DNA from: Nitrosomonadales bacterium
Lineage (GTDB): Bacteria > Pseudomonadota > Gammaproteobacteria > Burkholderiales > Gallionellaceae
Direction of reading: 5' to 3'
NCBI GenBank assembly: GCA_016218415.1
Contig: JACRED010000008.1
Location: 62,001-126,000 of the forward strand
DNA: 64,000 nt
Part shown: one piece after another, positions 37,361 through 46,654 of the stretch
How positions within the stretch are numbered: the first letter of the stretch is position 1
Layout of the letters: each line of letters opens with the position of its first letter
The notes under the pieces: model-generated
The model's database searches: none
Told to the model about the DNA's origin: nothing
The model's input: the letters and a program-made list of their open reading frames with translations, nothing else
Position numbers and translations under genes: made by a program

Positions 37361-38302
37361 CTAGATGACACCCGCGAGATGTGCCTGCTCGTCGGCGAAA
37401 TAGCTGCTGCGCACCATAGGTCCGCAAGCGGCATGGCTGAAGCCCATCTCCTTTGCGGCCTGCTCGAACATCGCGAACGATTCCAGCGGCGCATAGCGCA
37501 GCACCGGCAGGTGCCCGTCGGATGGTTGCAGGTATTGGCCTATGGTCAGCATGTTCACATCGTGCGCGCGCAGGTCGCGCATCACTTCCAGCACCTCCTC
37601 GTCGGTCTCGCCCAGGCCCAGCATCAGGCCGGACTTGGTCGGGATATGCGGGAAGCGCGCCTTGAAATCCTTGAGCAGCTTCAGCGAATGCGCATAGTCG
37701 GCGCCGGGGCGCGCCAGTTTGTACAGACGCGGCACGGTTTCCAGATTGTGGTTCAGCACATCGGGCAGGCTGACAGACAACGCATCCAGTGCTTCGTCCA
37801 GGCGACCGCGAAAATCCGGCACCAGGATCTCCAGTCGCGTAGCGGGCGAACTGGCGCGAATCGCGCCCAAGCAATCCGCGAAATGCTGCGCACCGCCATC
37901 GCGCAGATCGTCGCGGTCCACGCTGGTGATGACCACGTACTTGAGCTTGAGCAGGCCGATGGAGCGCGCCAGATTTTCGGGCTCGTTCGCGTCCGGCGCC
38001 AAAGGCTTGCCGTGCGCCACGTCGCAGAACGGGCAGCGGCGTGTGCATACGTCGCCGAGGATCATGAAGGTCGCCGTGCCCTTGCCGAAGCACTCGCCGA
38101 TGTTCGGGCAGGACGCTTCCTCGCACACCGTGTGCAGCTTGTGTTCGCGCAGCATGCGCTTCACGTCGTGATAGCCCTGCCCGCTGCCGGACTTCACGCG
38201 TATCCATTCCGGTTTGCGCAGTCTTTCCTGCAACGGCACGATCTTGATCGGGTTGCGCGCGGTTTTGTCTTTTCCGGTTTGCTTGTTTTCAATGTTGCTC
38301 AT
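37361..38302 (-). CDS. lipA: Lipoyl synthase
   Basis: 313 residues. The auxiliary cluster cysteines are in [12 protein letters not shown] and the radical-SAM cluster in [10 protein letters not shown], with the conserved [19 protein letters not shown] segment and C-terminal RSSYFADEQ. It inserts two sulfurs into octanoyl groups. It overlaps lipB by 14 nt and closes the dacC-dat-ybeD-lipB-lipA run. Confidence 0.97.
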   Translation of the reverse strand: MSNIENKQTGKDKTARNPIKIVPLQERLRKPEWIRVKSGSGQGYHDVKRMLREHKLHTVCEEASCPNIGECFGKGTATFMILGDVCTRRCPFCDVAHGKPLAPDANEPENLARSIGLLKLKYVVITSVDRDDLRDGGAQHFADCLGAIRASSPATRLEILVPDFRGRLDEALDALSVSLPDVLNHNLETVPRLYKLARPGADYAHSLKLLKDFKARFPHIPTKSGLMLGLGETDEEVLEVMRDLRAHDVNMLTIGQYLQPSDGHLPVLRYAPLESFAMFEQAAKEMGFSHAACGPMVRSSYFADEQAHLAGVI

Positions 38303-39014
38303 GTGTTCGCTTTCTTTCGAGGTGTTGCTGTAATCCGTGGATCAGGTTCTGCGCCAGTTCGGCTTGCAGTTCGTTGATCGGAACGGTGATGCCGAGCTCG
38401 CAGGCCTGGGTAACACGCAGTCCGGCATAGCCGCACGGGTTGATGTTGGCGAACGGCGTCAGGTCCATGTCCACGTTGAACGACAGGCCGTGATAGCAAT
38501 AACCGTTCTTGATCTTCAGTCCCAGCGCGGCGATCTTTGCGCCATCCACATACACGCCGGGCGCCTCTTCGCTGCCCTGTGCGGTAACGCCGTGTTCGGC
38601 CAGCAGGGCTATCACCGCCTGTTCCATCAGGCGCACCAGTTCGCGCACGCCGATCTTCCAGCGGCGCATGTCGAACAACAGGTAGGCGACGATCTGGCCG
38701 GGGCCGTGAAAGGTGATCTGTCCGCCGCGATCGATTTTGATGACCGGGATGTTGGTGCTGTGCAGCAGGTGCTCCGGTTTCCCGGCCAAGCCTTGCGTGT
38801 AAACGGGCGGATGCTGCACCAGCCAGATCTCGTCGCGCGTTTCCTTTGTTCGTTCGGCAGTGAAGCGCTGCATCGCGTCCCATGTGGGCTGATACTCGAC
38901 CAGCCCCAGAGTGTGAATGATCGGTGGTGAAGGGTGAAGAGTGAAGGGTGCAGGGTGAGAAAGCGCCATATGGTTTTCCCCTTCCCCCTTCCCCCTTTCC
39001 CTTTCGACACTCAT
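38289..39014 (-). CDS. lipB: Octanoyl-[acyl-carrier-protein] transferase
   Basis: 241 residues. The core has [14 protein letters not shown], the active-site region [19 protein letters not shown], the Lys in [10 protein letters not shown] and [20 protein letters not shown]. It moves octanoate from ACP to lipoyl domains. The first 31 residues are encoded by a GGGTGAAGG/GGGGAAGG simple-repeat tract (about 38925-39005) and are not part of the family. The start is ATG 39014, overlapping the ybeD stop, or ATG 38969; the tract lies in the reading frame either way. Confidence 0.92.
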   Translation of the reverse strand: MSVERERGKGEGENHMALSHPAPFTLHPSPPIIHTLGLVEYQPTWDAMQRFTAERTKETRDEIWLVQHPPVYTQGLAGKPEHLLHSTNIPVIKIDRGGQITFHGPGQIVAYLLFDMRRWKIGVRELVRLMEQAVIALLAEHGVTAQGSEEAPGVYVDGAKIAALGLKIKNGYCYHGLSFNVDMDLTPFANINPCGYAGLRVTQACELGITVPINELQAELAQNLIHGLQQHLERKRTHEQH

Positions 39015-39295
39015 AGCACCATCACGATAGACGGATGGTCGCACAGCTCCTGATACAGCGCGTCGAGTTGTTCGCGCGAGGTAGCTTGCACGGTACAGGT
39101 CAGGCTGAGGTAGCGTGCATTTTTGCTGGCGCGCATTTCCATGCTGGAGGCGAGAAAATCCGGGTCGTACCGGGTGACCACTTCCAGCACGGCCTGTGCG
39201 AAACCGGCCTGTTGCAGGCCGAATATCTTGATCGGGAACTCGCAGGGATATTCGATCAGGCTGGCGGATAATTCTTTGGCCGGTAATTCGCTCAT
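39011..39295 (-). CDS. ybeD: YbeD-family (DUF493/UPF0250) protein
   Basis: 94 residues with the ferredoxin-like start IEYPCEFPIKIFGLQ and the middle SKNARYLSLTCTVQATSREQLDALY. The family is encoded next to lipB and is thought to be a small allosteric or regulatory protein. Coupled to lipB by an ATGA overlap. Confidence 0.9.
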   Translation of the reverse strand: MSELPAKELSASLIEYPCEFPIKIFGLQQAGFAQAVLEVVTRYDPDFLASSMEMRASKNARYLSLTCTVQATSREQLDALYQELCDHPSIVMVL

Positions 39296-39335
39296 GGTTC
39301 TCTATCAATAGTTGTGGGCGTGATGGATCACGCCT

Positions 39336-40205
39336 CTACGCGCGCATCACGTCGCGCTTGAAATCCTGGTACAGACCATGCAACCTGGCGAACATCGCGC
39401 CGGGTTTACCCGATCCCACCGGTTTGCCGTCCAGTTGCGTGATCGCCAGCACCTCTTTGGTGGAGGAAGTGAGCAGAAGTTCATCTGCCGCAAAAACTTC
39501 CGCGACGGCTATCCTGCGCACTTCGTGCGGGATGCCGTTGGCTGCGGCGATCTCCAGTATCACGTCGTAAGTGATGCCGGGCAGCATCAGATTATCCTTG
39601 GGCGGCGCAAGCAGCTTGCCGTTCTTCACCACGAAGATATTGCTCGCCGCGCCCTCGGTCATGAACGCGCCCTCGTTGTTCGATCCGGAGCGTATCAATA
39701 TCGTCTCGGCGCAACCCGCATCGACCGCCATCTGGCGCAGCAGCACGTTGGGCAGCAGCGCGATGGCCTTGATGTCGCAGCGCAGCCAGCGGTTATCCGG
39801 CGCGGTGACCGCGCATACGCCGCTTTGCAACAGGGCGGCGGGCGGAACAGTCAGCGGACTGCTCATCATGAACACCGTAGCCCGGACCGGCGGATTGGGA
39901 AAAGCGTGGTCGCGCTTCGCCGCACCGCGCGTGATGTGCAGGTAGAGGTACTGGTCTTCGCCGGCATTGCGCGCGATGAGCTCGCTGATGAGGTTAGTCC
40001 ATGCGTCATCGCTATGCGGATTCTGCAAACGGATGCCGTCCAGGCTGTGCTGCAGGCGGCGCAGGTGCTCTGCCAGGCGGAAGGCGCGGCGTGTATACAC
40101 CGGGATCACCTCATACACGCCATCGCCGAAGATGAAGCCGCGATCCAGCACGGAGATCTTCGCTTCCTCGACGGGCATGTATTGCCCGTTCAGATAGATG
40201 GTCAT
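39336..40205 (-). CDS. dat: D-amino acid aminotransferase (class IV)
   Basis: 289 residues. It has VSVLDRGFIFGDGVYEVIPV-like features at the start, the PLP lysine in CDIKAIALLPNVL and the phosphate-binding MTEGAASNIFVVKNG. It interconverts D-alanine and D-glutamate with keto acids, feeding cell-wall D-amino acids. It lies between ybeD and the D-Ala-D-Ala carboxypeptidase gene, a stable betaproteobacterial order. A branched-chain transaminase role cannot be excluded. Confidence 0.88.
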   Translation of the reverse strand: MTIYLNGQYMPVEEAKISVLDRGFIFGDGVYEVIPVYTRRAFRLAEHLRRLQHSLDGIRLQNPHSDDAWTNLISELIARNAGEDQYLYLHITRGAAKRDHAFPNPPVRATVFMMSSPLTVPPAALLQSGVCAVTAPDNRWLRCDIKAIALLPNVLLRQMAVDAGCAETILIRSGSNNEGAFMTEGAASNIFVVKNGKLLAPPKDNLMLPGITYDVILEIAAANGIPHEVRRIAVAEVFAADELLLTSSTKEVLAITQLDGKPVGSGKPGAMFARLHGLYQDFKRDVMRA

Positions 40206-40216
40206 GGCAGGGCTCC

Positions 40217-41350
40217 CTATTGGAACAGCAGGCGCATACTATCCCAGCCGCGCGAGAACACGTTGGCCAACGGCACGCCCTCCAGCGCGATCAGCGGAAA
40301 TTCCGCATAGGGCTTGCCGTCCAGCGTCAGCTTGAGCACGCCCAGCCGCTGCCCCCCGCTGATAGGCGCGAGGATGGGCTGGGGCGTTTCCATCGTTGCC
40401 TTGAGTTGCGGATAAGCGCCCTTGGGTATGGTCAGGAACAAATCCTGGCGGAACCCGACACTGACGTGCTTTTCCGTGCCCTTCCAGATGCGCAAGGTCG
40501 TTACCGGCTGATCCTTGCGGTAGAGGCTGACGGCATCAAAGTTCTGAAATCCGTAGTTCAGCAATTTCTGGCTTTCCGCCGCGCGCAACCTGTCGGAATC
40601 CGCGCCGAACAGCACCGAAATCAGGCGGTGGTTGTCGCGTTTGGCCGAGCCGATCAGGCAATATCCGGCGGTCTCGGTATGTCCGGTCTTGATCCCGTCC
40701 GCATAGGGGTCCAGCCACAGCAGGCGGTTGCGGTTGGCCTGGGTGACATTGTTGAAGGTGTAGTCGCGCAGCCCGAACAGGGCGTAGTGCTGCGGATAAT
40801 CGCGCACGATCGCGGCGGCCAGCAGGGCCAGGTCGGATGCGCTGCTGTAGTGTTGCGCGTCCGGCAGGCCGACCGGATTCGTGAAATGAGTGTTGTTCAT
40901 CCCCAGCCGCCCGGCTTCCTTGTTCATCATGTCTACGAAACCGGCCTCGCTGCCGGCGATGTTGAGGGCCAGCGTGATGGCCGCATCGTTGCCGGATTGC
41001 ACAATCAGGCCGTGCAACAGTTCATTCACGGAGACGGTTTGACCGGCCTTGAGCAGCATCCGCGATTCGCCGCCGAAACTGCGTGTCGCGGCGGTCGGAA
41101 CGGTCAGCTTCTGCTCCATCGACAGGGTGCGGTGCTTGAGCGCATCAAAGGCCAGATAGGCTGTCATCAATTTTGTCAGCGAGGCGGGCTCCAGTCGTTC
41201 GTCCCCGCCCTGATTCACCAGGATGCGGTTGCTGGTGTAGTCGTACAACAGCCAGGCTCGGGCGGCCAGCTGCGGCGCGTCGGGCAGCACGGCAGGTTGT
41301 GCGGCTGAAAATGCGGGCAGCAGGCAAATGAGCAGGAGAAAAAATTTCAT
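40217..41350 (-). CDS. dacC: D-alanyl-D-alanine carboxypeptidase (PBP5/6 family)
   Basis: 377 residues. A signal peptide (FFLLLICLLPAFSAAQ) is followed by the three penicillin-binding motifs: SLTK in EPASLTKLMTAYL, SGN in VQSGNDAAITLAL and KTG in DGIKTGHTETAGYCLIG. The C-terminal PBP5_C domain ends with an amphipathic membrane anchor (FSRGWDSMRLLFQ). It trims pentapeptides in the periplasm. ATG 41350 is chosen because the signal peptide starts there, although the ribosome-binding site is poor. Confidence 0.94.
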   Translation of the reverse strand: MKFFLLLICLLPAFSAAQPAVLPDAPQLAARAWLLYDYTSNRILVNQGGDERLEPASLTKLMTAYLAFDALKHRTLSMEQKLTVPTAATRSFGGESRMLLKAGQTVSVNELLHGLIVQSGNDAAITLALNIAGSEAGFVDMMNKEAGRLGMNNTHFTNPVGLPDAQHYSSASDLALLAAAIVRDYPQHYALFGLRDYTFNNVTQANRNRLLWLDPYADGIKTGHTETAGYCLIGSAKRDNHRLISVLFGADSDRLRAAESQKLLNYGFQNFDAVSLYRKDQPVTTLRIWKGTEKHVSVGFRQDLFLTIPKGAYPQLKATMETPQPILAPISGGQRLGVLKLTLDGKPYAEFPLIALEGVPLANVFSRGWDSMRLLFQ

Positions 41351-41466
41351 GTCTGGCGAAATCTTGCTAAAGATGATGTTTGTAAATGTTCGTGCAAGCA
41401 TGCGGCAACATGGCCGGATCGAAAGAGCGAAAGGCCATGTTGGTTTTTTGTCACCGCGGTTGCGGG

Positions 41467-42342
41467 CTAGAGGGTGCCGCCCTGCTGTGCAACCTGCAAA
41501 ACGAGCTCGTGTACCAGGTCGACGATTTCGCCGGTATCGGATAGCGGGATGCCCAGGTTTTGCCAATCCTGGTCGGTAACGGCCTGACCGGTATGCTCGA
41601 CTATTCCGAAGTCAGGCGCCAGTTTCTCGGTCAGATTGAGCAGGCCGACCAGAGGGTTCTGTGCCATCGCCTTGTCGGCGTAGGGAGGGTGGTGGTTGCC
41701 CAGCACGGTGGTGATATCCGGCGAAAGATTCCAGTTTTTTGCCAGCAGCATGCCTATATGGCAATGGGTGACGCCCAGGGTTTCCTTCTCGACTTCCAGC
41801 ACGGGACGCCCCGCCTGTAATTGCAATTGACGGTGCACCTCATTGCTGGCAACAGGATCGACGTGATGCAGCGCCATGAATCCGATGTCATGCAGGAGTC
41901 CGACCAGAAATATCTGGTCTTCGTCCGGCCGCAGGTTTCTCGGCATGGATTTGGCTATGCTGCGCATGATGATGGCGGTGGCCATGCTGTGCAGCCACAA
42001 ATTGTGCGGGTCGAAATGGCTGCCCGGAGGAAGTTTCGAAAAGTTGGACATTGAGGCGATGCCGATCGCGACCGACTTGACCTTGGTGAGCCCGAGCACC
42101 ATGACAGCGTCGTTCACCACGTTGATTTTGCGCGCAAGTCCCATCATCGGGGAGTTGGATAGTCCGATGATGCGTGCCGATATCTGGGGGTCCTGCCCGA
42201 TCAGCTGGATCAACTGTGTTTCACCCTTGTCGGTATCCAGCGGCAATGCCAGTAATTTTTGAGCAATGACAGGCATGGCGGGCAGAGAATTGACATTCTC
42301 AAGGGCACGTTTCAGTTTTTGGCGCTGTGTATCGTCTAACAT
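41467..42342 (-). CDS. HDOD-domain signalling protein
   Basis: 291 residues with one HDOD domain (from SLPAMPVIAQKLLALPLDTD through LVGLLHDIGFMALHHVDP). HDOD proteins are degenerate HD relatives involved in signal output and stress adaptation. There is no transmembrane or receiver domain. It stands alone between dacC and the divergent PCuAC gene. Confidence 0.88.
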   Translation of the reverse strand: MLDDTQRQKLKRALENVNSLPAMPVIAQKLLALPLDTDKGETQLIQLIGQDPQISARIIGLSNSPMMGLARKINVVNDAVMVLGLTKVKSVAIGIASMSNFSKLPPGSHFDPHNLWLHSMATAIIMRSIAKSMPRNLRPDEDQIFLVGLLHDIGFMALHHVDPVASNEVHRQLQLQAGRPVLEVEKETLGVTHCHIGMLLAKNWNLSPDITTVLGNHHPPYADKAMAQNPLVGLLNLTEKLAPDFGIVEHTGQAVTDQDWQNLGIPLSDTGEIVDLVHELVLQVAQQGGTL

Positions 42343-42374
42343 TTGGGTACTCTAAATTTTTCTGGTTGGGTATG

Positions 42375-42395
42375 TTTGCGGGGAATCGCCGCAAA
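42375..42395. promoter_or_regulatory. Inverted repeat in the HDOD-PCuAC intergenic region
   Basis: TTTGCGG (42375-42381) and CCGCAAA (42389-42395) with a 7-nt spacer form an operator-like palindrome 33 nt upstream of the HDOD start. Two TATAAT hexamers (42481 and 42576) on the plus strand could drive the PCuAC gene. The owner of the palindrome is unknown. Confidence 0.35.
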
Positions 42396-42614
42396 TCGGG
42401 AGCATTTTCAATATGAACCCAGCGTGTAAGCTGCGTCCAGATCAGGGTTTGCAATCAACACCTGATGCAATGACCGCCATTATAATCTCAACAGGATGCC
42501 TGGGTACGCTTAATGCCACGTGACCGGCAATTTCACCGCTCCCGAGTTTCAGCCGGGGAATGTCTTGGTGGCAGGTATAATCTGCCCCCTCTAAACTTGA
42601 ATATAGGGAAAATC

Positions 42615-43100
42615 ATGGGAAATCTGCATAGGTTAGCCGCGTTAGTCGCGTTATTGATCTCAACGTCGGCTGTTTTTGCGGGTGACATCGAAGTCAGCGG
42701 TGCCTGGTCCCGCGCCACCGCACCGGGGCAGGATACCGGAATGGCGGACCTCACGATCACCAGCAAACAGGCCGCCACGCTGGTGGGCGCGACCAGTCCG
42801 GCCGCGAAAAGCGTCGAATTGCACAGCATGACGCACGACAAGGGCGTGATGAAAATGCGCGAAGTGAAGGCAATCGAGCTGACTGCCGGCAATCGCGTGA
42901 ATCTCGGCGAAAGCGGCTACCACCTGATGTTGCTGGGACTTAAGGCACCGCTCAAGGCCGGGGCAACCGTTCCGCTGACGCTGATCATCAAGACCGCCGA
43001 CAAGCGTGTAGTAAAGATCGACGCCAGCGCGGACGTGAAACCGCTGGCCGCAGCCAAGGCCGATGCGCCACAGGACGAGCACATGCACCACAATCACTGA
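42615..43100 (+). CDS. PCuAC-type periplasmic copper chaperone
   Basis: 161 residues with a signal peptide (LAALVALLISTSAVFA). The core has ELHSMTHDKGVMKMREV and GYHLMLLGL, the H-M...M...H-x-M copper-binding pattern of PCuAC/DUF461. The tail DEHMHHNH adds extra His/Met ligands. It delivers Cu(I), usually to cytochrome oxidase. AGGGAA 9 nt upstream supports ATG 42615. Confidence 0.92.
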   Translation: MGNLHRLAALVALLISTSAVFAGDIEVSGAWSRATAPGQDTGMADLTITSKQAATLVGATSPAAKSVELHSMTHDKGVMKMREVKAIELTAGNRVNLGESGYHLMLLGLKAPLKAGATVPLTLIIKTADKRVVKIDASADVKPLAAAKADAPQDEHMHHNH

Positions 43101-43124
43101 GTGAGTGTTGGCTTCGCTGCAAAA

Positions 43125-43152
43125 TCAGGCGGCACATGCCGCCTGAATCTTT
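43125..43152 (+). terminator. Intrinsic terminator after the PCuAC gene
   Basis: Stem TCAGGCGGCA / TGCCGCCTGA with a 2-nt centre is followed by ATCTTTTCT. The stem also resembles a RegA palindrome, but the terminator reading is better supported by its position. Confidence 0.7.
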
Positions 43153-43183
43153 TCTGGTGTAGAATTCGCGCCATATTTAGTGA

Positions 43184-44077
<894 letters not shown>

Positions 44078-44088
44078 CAAAACCATTA

Positions 44089-44120
44089 ACCGCAGATTAC
44101 GCAGATGGACGCAGATTTAA
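44089..44120. repeat. CGCAGATTACGCAGAT-type dispersed repeat
   Basis: Direct units CGCAGATTACGCAGAT and GGACGCAGATTTA, with an inverted ATCTGCGG at about 44130. This is a widespread short intergenic repeat sitting between argB and the HAD gene. Confidence 0.5.
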
Positions 44121-44143
44121 AACCAAACTATCTGCGGACGAAA

Positions 44144-44791
44144 ATGAGTCTTCGCACGCTGTGGATTTTTGATCTGGACAATACGCTGCACAACGCGACG
44201 CCGCACATCTTTCCGCATATCAACCGCAGCATGACGGCGTACTTGCAGCAGCATCTGCAACTGGACGAGACGGCGGCGAACGATTTGCGAGCGTATTATT
44301 GGCAGCGCTACGGTGCGACACTGAGCGGCCTGATGCGCCATCACGGCACCGCCCCGGATCATTTTTTGTGGCACACGCACCAGTTTCCGGAGCTGGACCG
44401 GATGGTGCTGCGCGAACCGCGCTTGCGTCATGTATTGCAAGCGCTGCAGGGCAGGAAAGTGGTGTTCTCCAATGCGCCGCAGCATTATGCGCATGCGGTG
44501 CTGAAACTGTTGCGCATAGACGACTTGTTTGACGATGTAATGGCGGTGGAACATACACGTTTTCGCCCCAAGCCGGACAGCTTCGGCTTTCTGCGGTTGA
44601 TGCGGCGGCATCGTGTCAAAGCGGCGCAGTGCGTGATGGTGGAAGACAGCCTGGAGAATCTGGTTGCGGCAAAAAAACTGGGAATGCACACGGTGTGGGT
44701 GAACCGCGGCACAAAGAGTGCGCCGTGTGTGGATGTGAAAATACGTGATGTGATGCAGTTGCCCAAAGCGCTGCACCAGCTGGGCGCGTAG
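44144..44791 (+). CDS. Pyrimidine 5'-nucleotidase-like HAD hydrolase
   Basis: 215 residues. HAD motif I is IFDLDNTLHNA, motif II VVFSNAPQHYAH, the Lys in RFRPKPDSFGFL and motif IV VMVEDSLENLVAAKKLG. The layout matches the yeast SDT1/PPN-like pyrimidine 5'-nucleotidase family. ATG 44144 is preferred because the upstream extension is dispersed repeat sequence. It sits between argB and slmA. Confidence 0.88.
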   Translation: MSLRTLWIFDLDNTLHNATPHIFPHINRSMTAYLQQHLQLDETAANDLRAYYWQRYGATLSGLMRHHGTAPDHFLWHTHQFPELDRMVLREPRLRHVLQALQGRKVVFSNAPQHYAHAVLKLLRIDDLFDDVMAVEHTRFRPKPDSFGFLRLMRRHRVKAAQCVMVEDSLENLVAAKKLGMHTVWVNRGTKSAPCVDVKIRDVMQLPKALHQLGA

Positions 44792-44821
44792 GAGCGGAAA
44801 TTTAGAAATTAAGGGGAAAAC

Positions 44822-45400
44822 ATGGCTGCAAAACCGGGCGAAAGGAAATTACAAATCTTGCAAACCGTGGCGCAGATGCTCGAGCAGCCCAAGGGCGAGA
44901 AGATCACCACGGCCGCGCTGGCGGCTCGGCTCGACTTTTCCGAAGCGGCGCTGTACCGCCACTTCGCCAGCAAGGCGCAGATGTTCGAGGGCCTGATCGA
45001 GTTCATCGAGCAGACCGTGTTTGGCCTGATTAACAAGATCACACAGGAAGAAAAAAGCGGCGTGAAGCAGATCGAAGCCATCGTTGCGATGCTGCTTAAC
45101 TTCGCGCAAAAGAATCGCGGCATGACACGCGTGCTGACCGGCGATGCGCTGGTCAACGAGGACGAACGCTTGCAGCAGCGCATCAACCAGCTGCTGGACC
45201 GCATCGAGGCCACGCTCAAACAATCGCTGCGCATGGCCGCCACGCAGGGTGAACTCGGCGAAGCGGTTGACGTGGGTGCGCACGCCAACCTGCTGCTGTG
45301 CTACGTGATCGGCCGATGGACACAGTTCGCCAAGAGCGGTTTCGCGCGCGAACCGATGGCGCAGTGGCCGGCGCAGCTGGCCATCCTGTTGCGCAAATAA
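44822..45400 (+). CDS. slmA: Nucleoid occlusion factor SlmA
   Basis: 192 residues. A TetR-type helix-turn-helix (KITTAALAARLDFSEAALYRHFASKAQMFEGLIEF) and a C-terminal dimer domain (FAQKNRGMTRVLTGDALVNEDERLQQRI) match SlmA. It binds DNA and blocks FtsZ ring assembly over the nucleoid. AAGGGGAAAAC precedes ATG 44822. Confidence 0.93.
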   Translation: MAAKPGERKLQILQTVAQMLEQPKGEKITTAALAARLDFSEAALYRHFASKAQMFEGLIEFIEQTVFGLINKITQEEKSGVKQIEAIVAMLLNFAQKNRGMTRVLTGDALVNEDERLQQRINQLLDRIEATLKQSLRMAATQGELGEAVDVGAHANLLLCYVIGRWTQFAKSGFAREPMAQWPAQLAILLRK

Positions 45401-45415
45401 CCGGGCATAAAACCA

Positions 45416-46528
45416 ATGATCCTGATCCTCAGTTCCAACACCAGCGAACAATCCCCTGAATACCGGCAGCTGATGTCGCATCTGTCCACACTGCCGGGTA
45501 TTCAAACCCGCGTGCATGTCGAGCGCGGCAGCGAGAAGACACTGACCGAGATCTACCTGATCGGCAACACCAAACAACTGGAAATCGAGGACATGCAAAA
45601 CCTGCCCTGCGTAGAACGCGCGGTGCGGGTCTCGGAAGAGTACCGCATCCTCGGGCGGCACAAGGACGACCAGCGCCCCACGCATTTCGAATACAACGGC
45701 GTGCGCTTTGGGCAGGACACGCTGCACGTGTTCGCCGGGCTATGCGCGGTGGACAATCGCGAGCATGTCGAGATCATGATGAAGGCGGTGCGCGATAACG
45801 GCCAGGTGTGCACGCGCATGGGCGCATACAAGCCGCGCACCAGCCCCTATGCGTTCCAGGGCCACGGCAAGTATTGCCTCCCCTATGTGTTCGAACTGGC
45901 GGGCAAATACGGCATCAAGGTGATTGCGATGGAGATCACCCACGAATCGCATCTCAACGAGATCAAGGAAGCCTTGCACCAGACCGGCAATCCGACCGGC
46001 GTGATGCTGCAAATCGGCACGCGCAACACGCAGAATTTCGAGCTGCTGAAGATCGTCGGGCGGCAGACCGAGATGCCCATCCTGCTCAAGCGCGGCTTCG
46101 GCATCACGCTGGACGAATCGTTGAATGCGGCGGAATATCTGGCCTCCGAAGGCAACCGCAACGTGGTGTTCGGCCTGCGCGGGATGAAGACCAACATGGG
46201 CGACCCGCACCGCAACTTCGTGGATTTCTCGCATGTGCCGGTGGTTAAGCGCCTGACGCGCATGCCGGTGTGCATCGACCCGTCGCACTCGGTAGGTTCA
46301 AGACAAGCCGCACCTGACGGCATCCTCGACATGATGCACGTCACCGCGCAAGGCGTGATCGCCGGGGCCAACATGGTGCTGGTGGACTTTCATCCCGCGC
46401 CCCCCAAGGCGCTGGTGGACGGCCCGCAGGCGATGCTGCTGAAAGAGCTTCCGTACTTTTTGGAAGATGTGCAGATCGCGCGCGAGGCGTATCTCAAGCG
46501 TGTCGAGTTGCGTCAGCTGCAGGTGTAA
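45416..46528 (+). CDS. aroF: 3-deoxy-7-phosphoheptulonate synthase (type Iβ)
   Basis: 370 residues. An N-terminal ferredoxin-like regulatory domain of about 70 residues precedes the KDO8P-like barrel with RMGAYKPRTSPYAFQG, LQIGTRNTQNFELLK, LLKRGFGITLDE and PVCIDPSHSVGSRQ. It condenses PEP and erythrose-4-phosphate, opening the shikimate pathway that also uses aroE at 32.6 kb. The symbol follows the Bacillus-type family name. Confidence 0.93.
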   Translation: MILILSSNTSEQSPEYRQLMSHLSTLPGIQTRVHVERGSEKTLTEIYLIGNTKQLEIEDMQNLPCVERAVRVSEEYRILGRHKDDQRPTHFEYNGVRFGQDTLHVFAGLCAVDNREHVEIMMKAVRDNGQVCTRMGAYKPRTSPYAFQGHGKYCLPYVFELAGKYGIKVIAMEITHESHLNEIKEALHQTGNPTGVMLQIGTRNTQNFELLKIVGRQTEMPILLKRGFGITLDESLNAAEYLASEGNRNVVFGLRGMKTNMGDPHRNFVDFSHVPVVKRLTRMPVCIDPSHSVGSRQAAPDGILDMMHVTAQGVIAGANMVLVDFHPAPPKALVDGPQAMLLKELPYFLEDVQIAREAYLKRVELRQLQV

Positions 46529-46546
46529 TTTTATAAATTACTCTGT

Positions 46547-46571
46547 GGGCGCGATTCATCGCGCCCTTTTT
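46547..46571 (+). terminator. Intrinsic terminator after the DAHP synthase gene
   Basis: Perfect 8-bp stem GGGCGCGA / TCGCGCCC with a TTCA loop followed by TTTTT. Confidence 0.9.
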
Positions 46572-46654
46572 CTGAAGAAGCGATAGGTAAGCATCTGATT
46601 AATCGCGGCCCGGCCAAAGGTAGAATGCCACGACACCAATCACTCGGCCATCGC

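Noticed and set aside
43125..43146. Fifth RegA-like palindrome (GCGGCACATGCCGC)
   Set aside because: It is the stem of a terminator after the PCuAC gene and has a shorter centre than the other sites.
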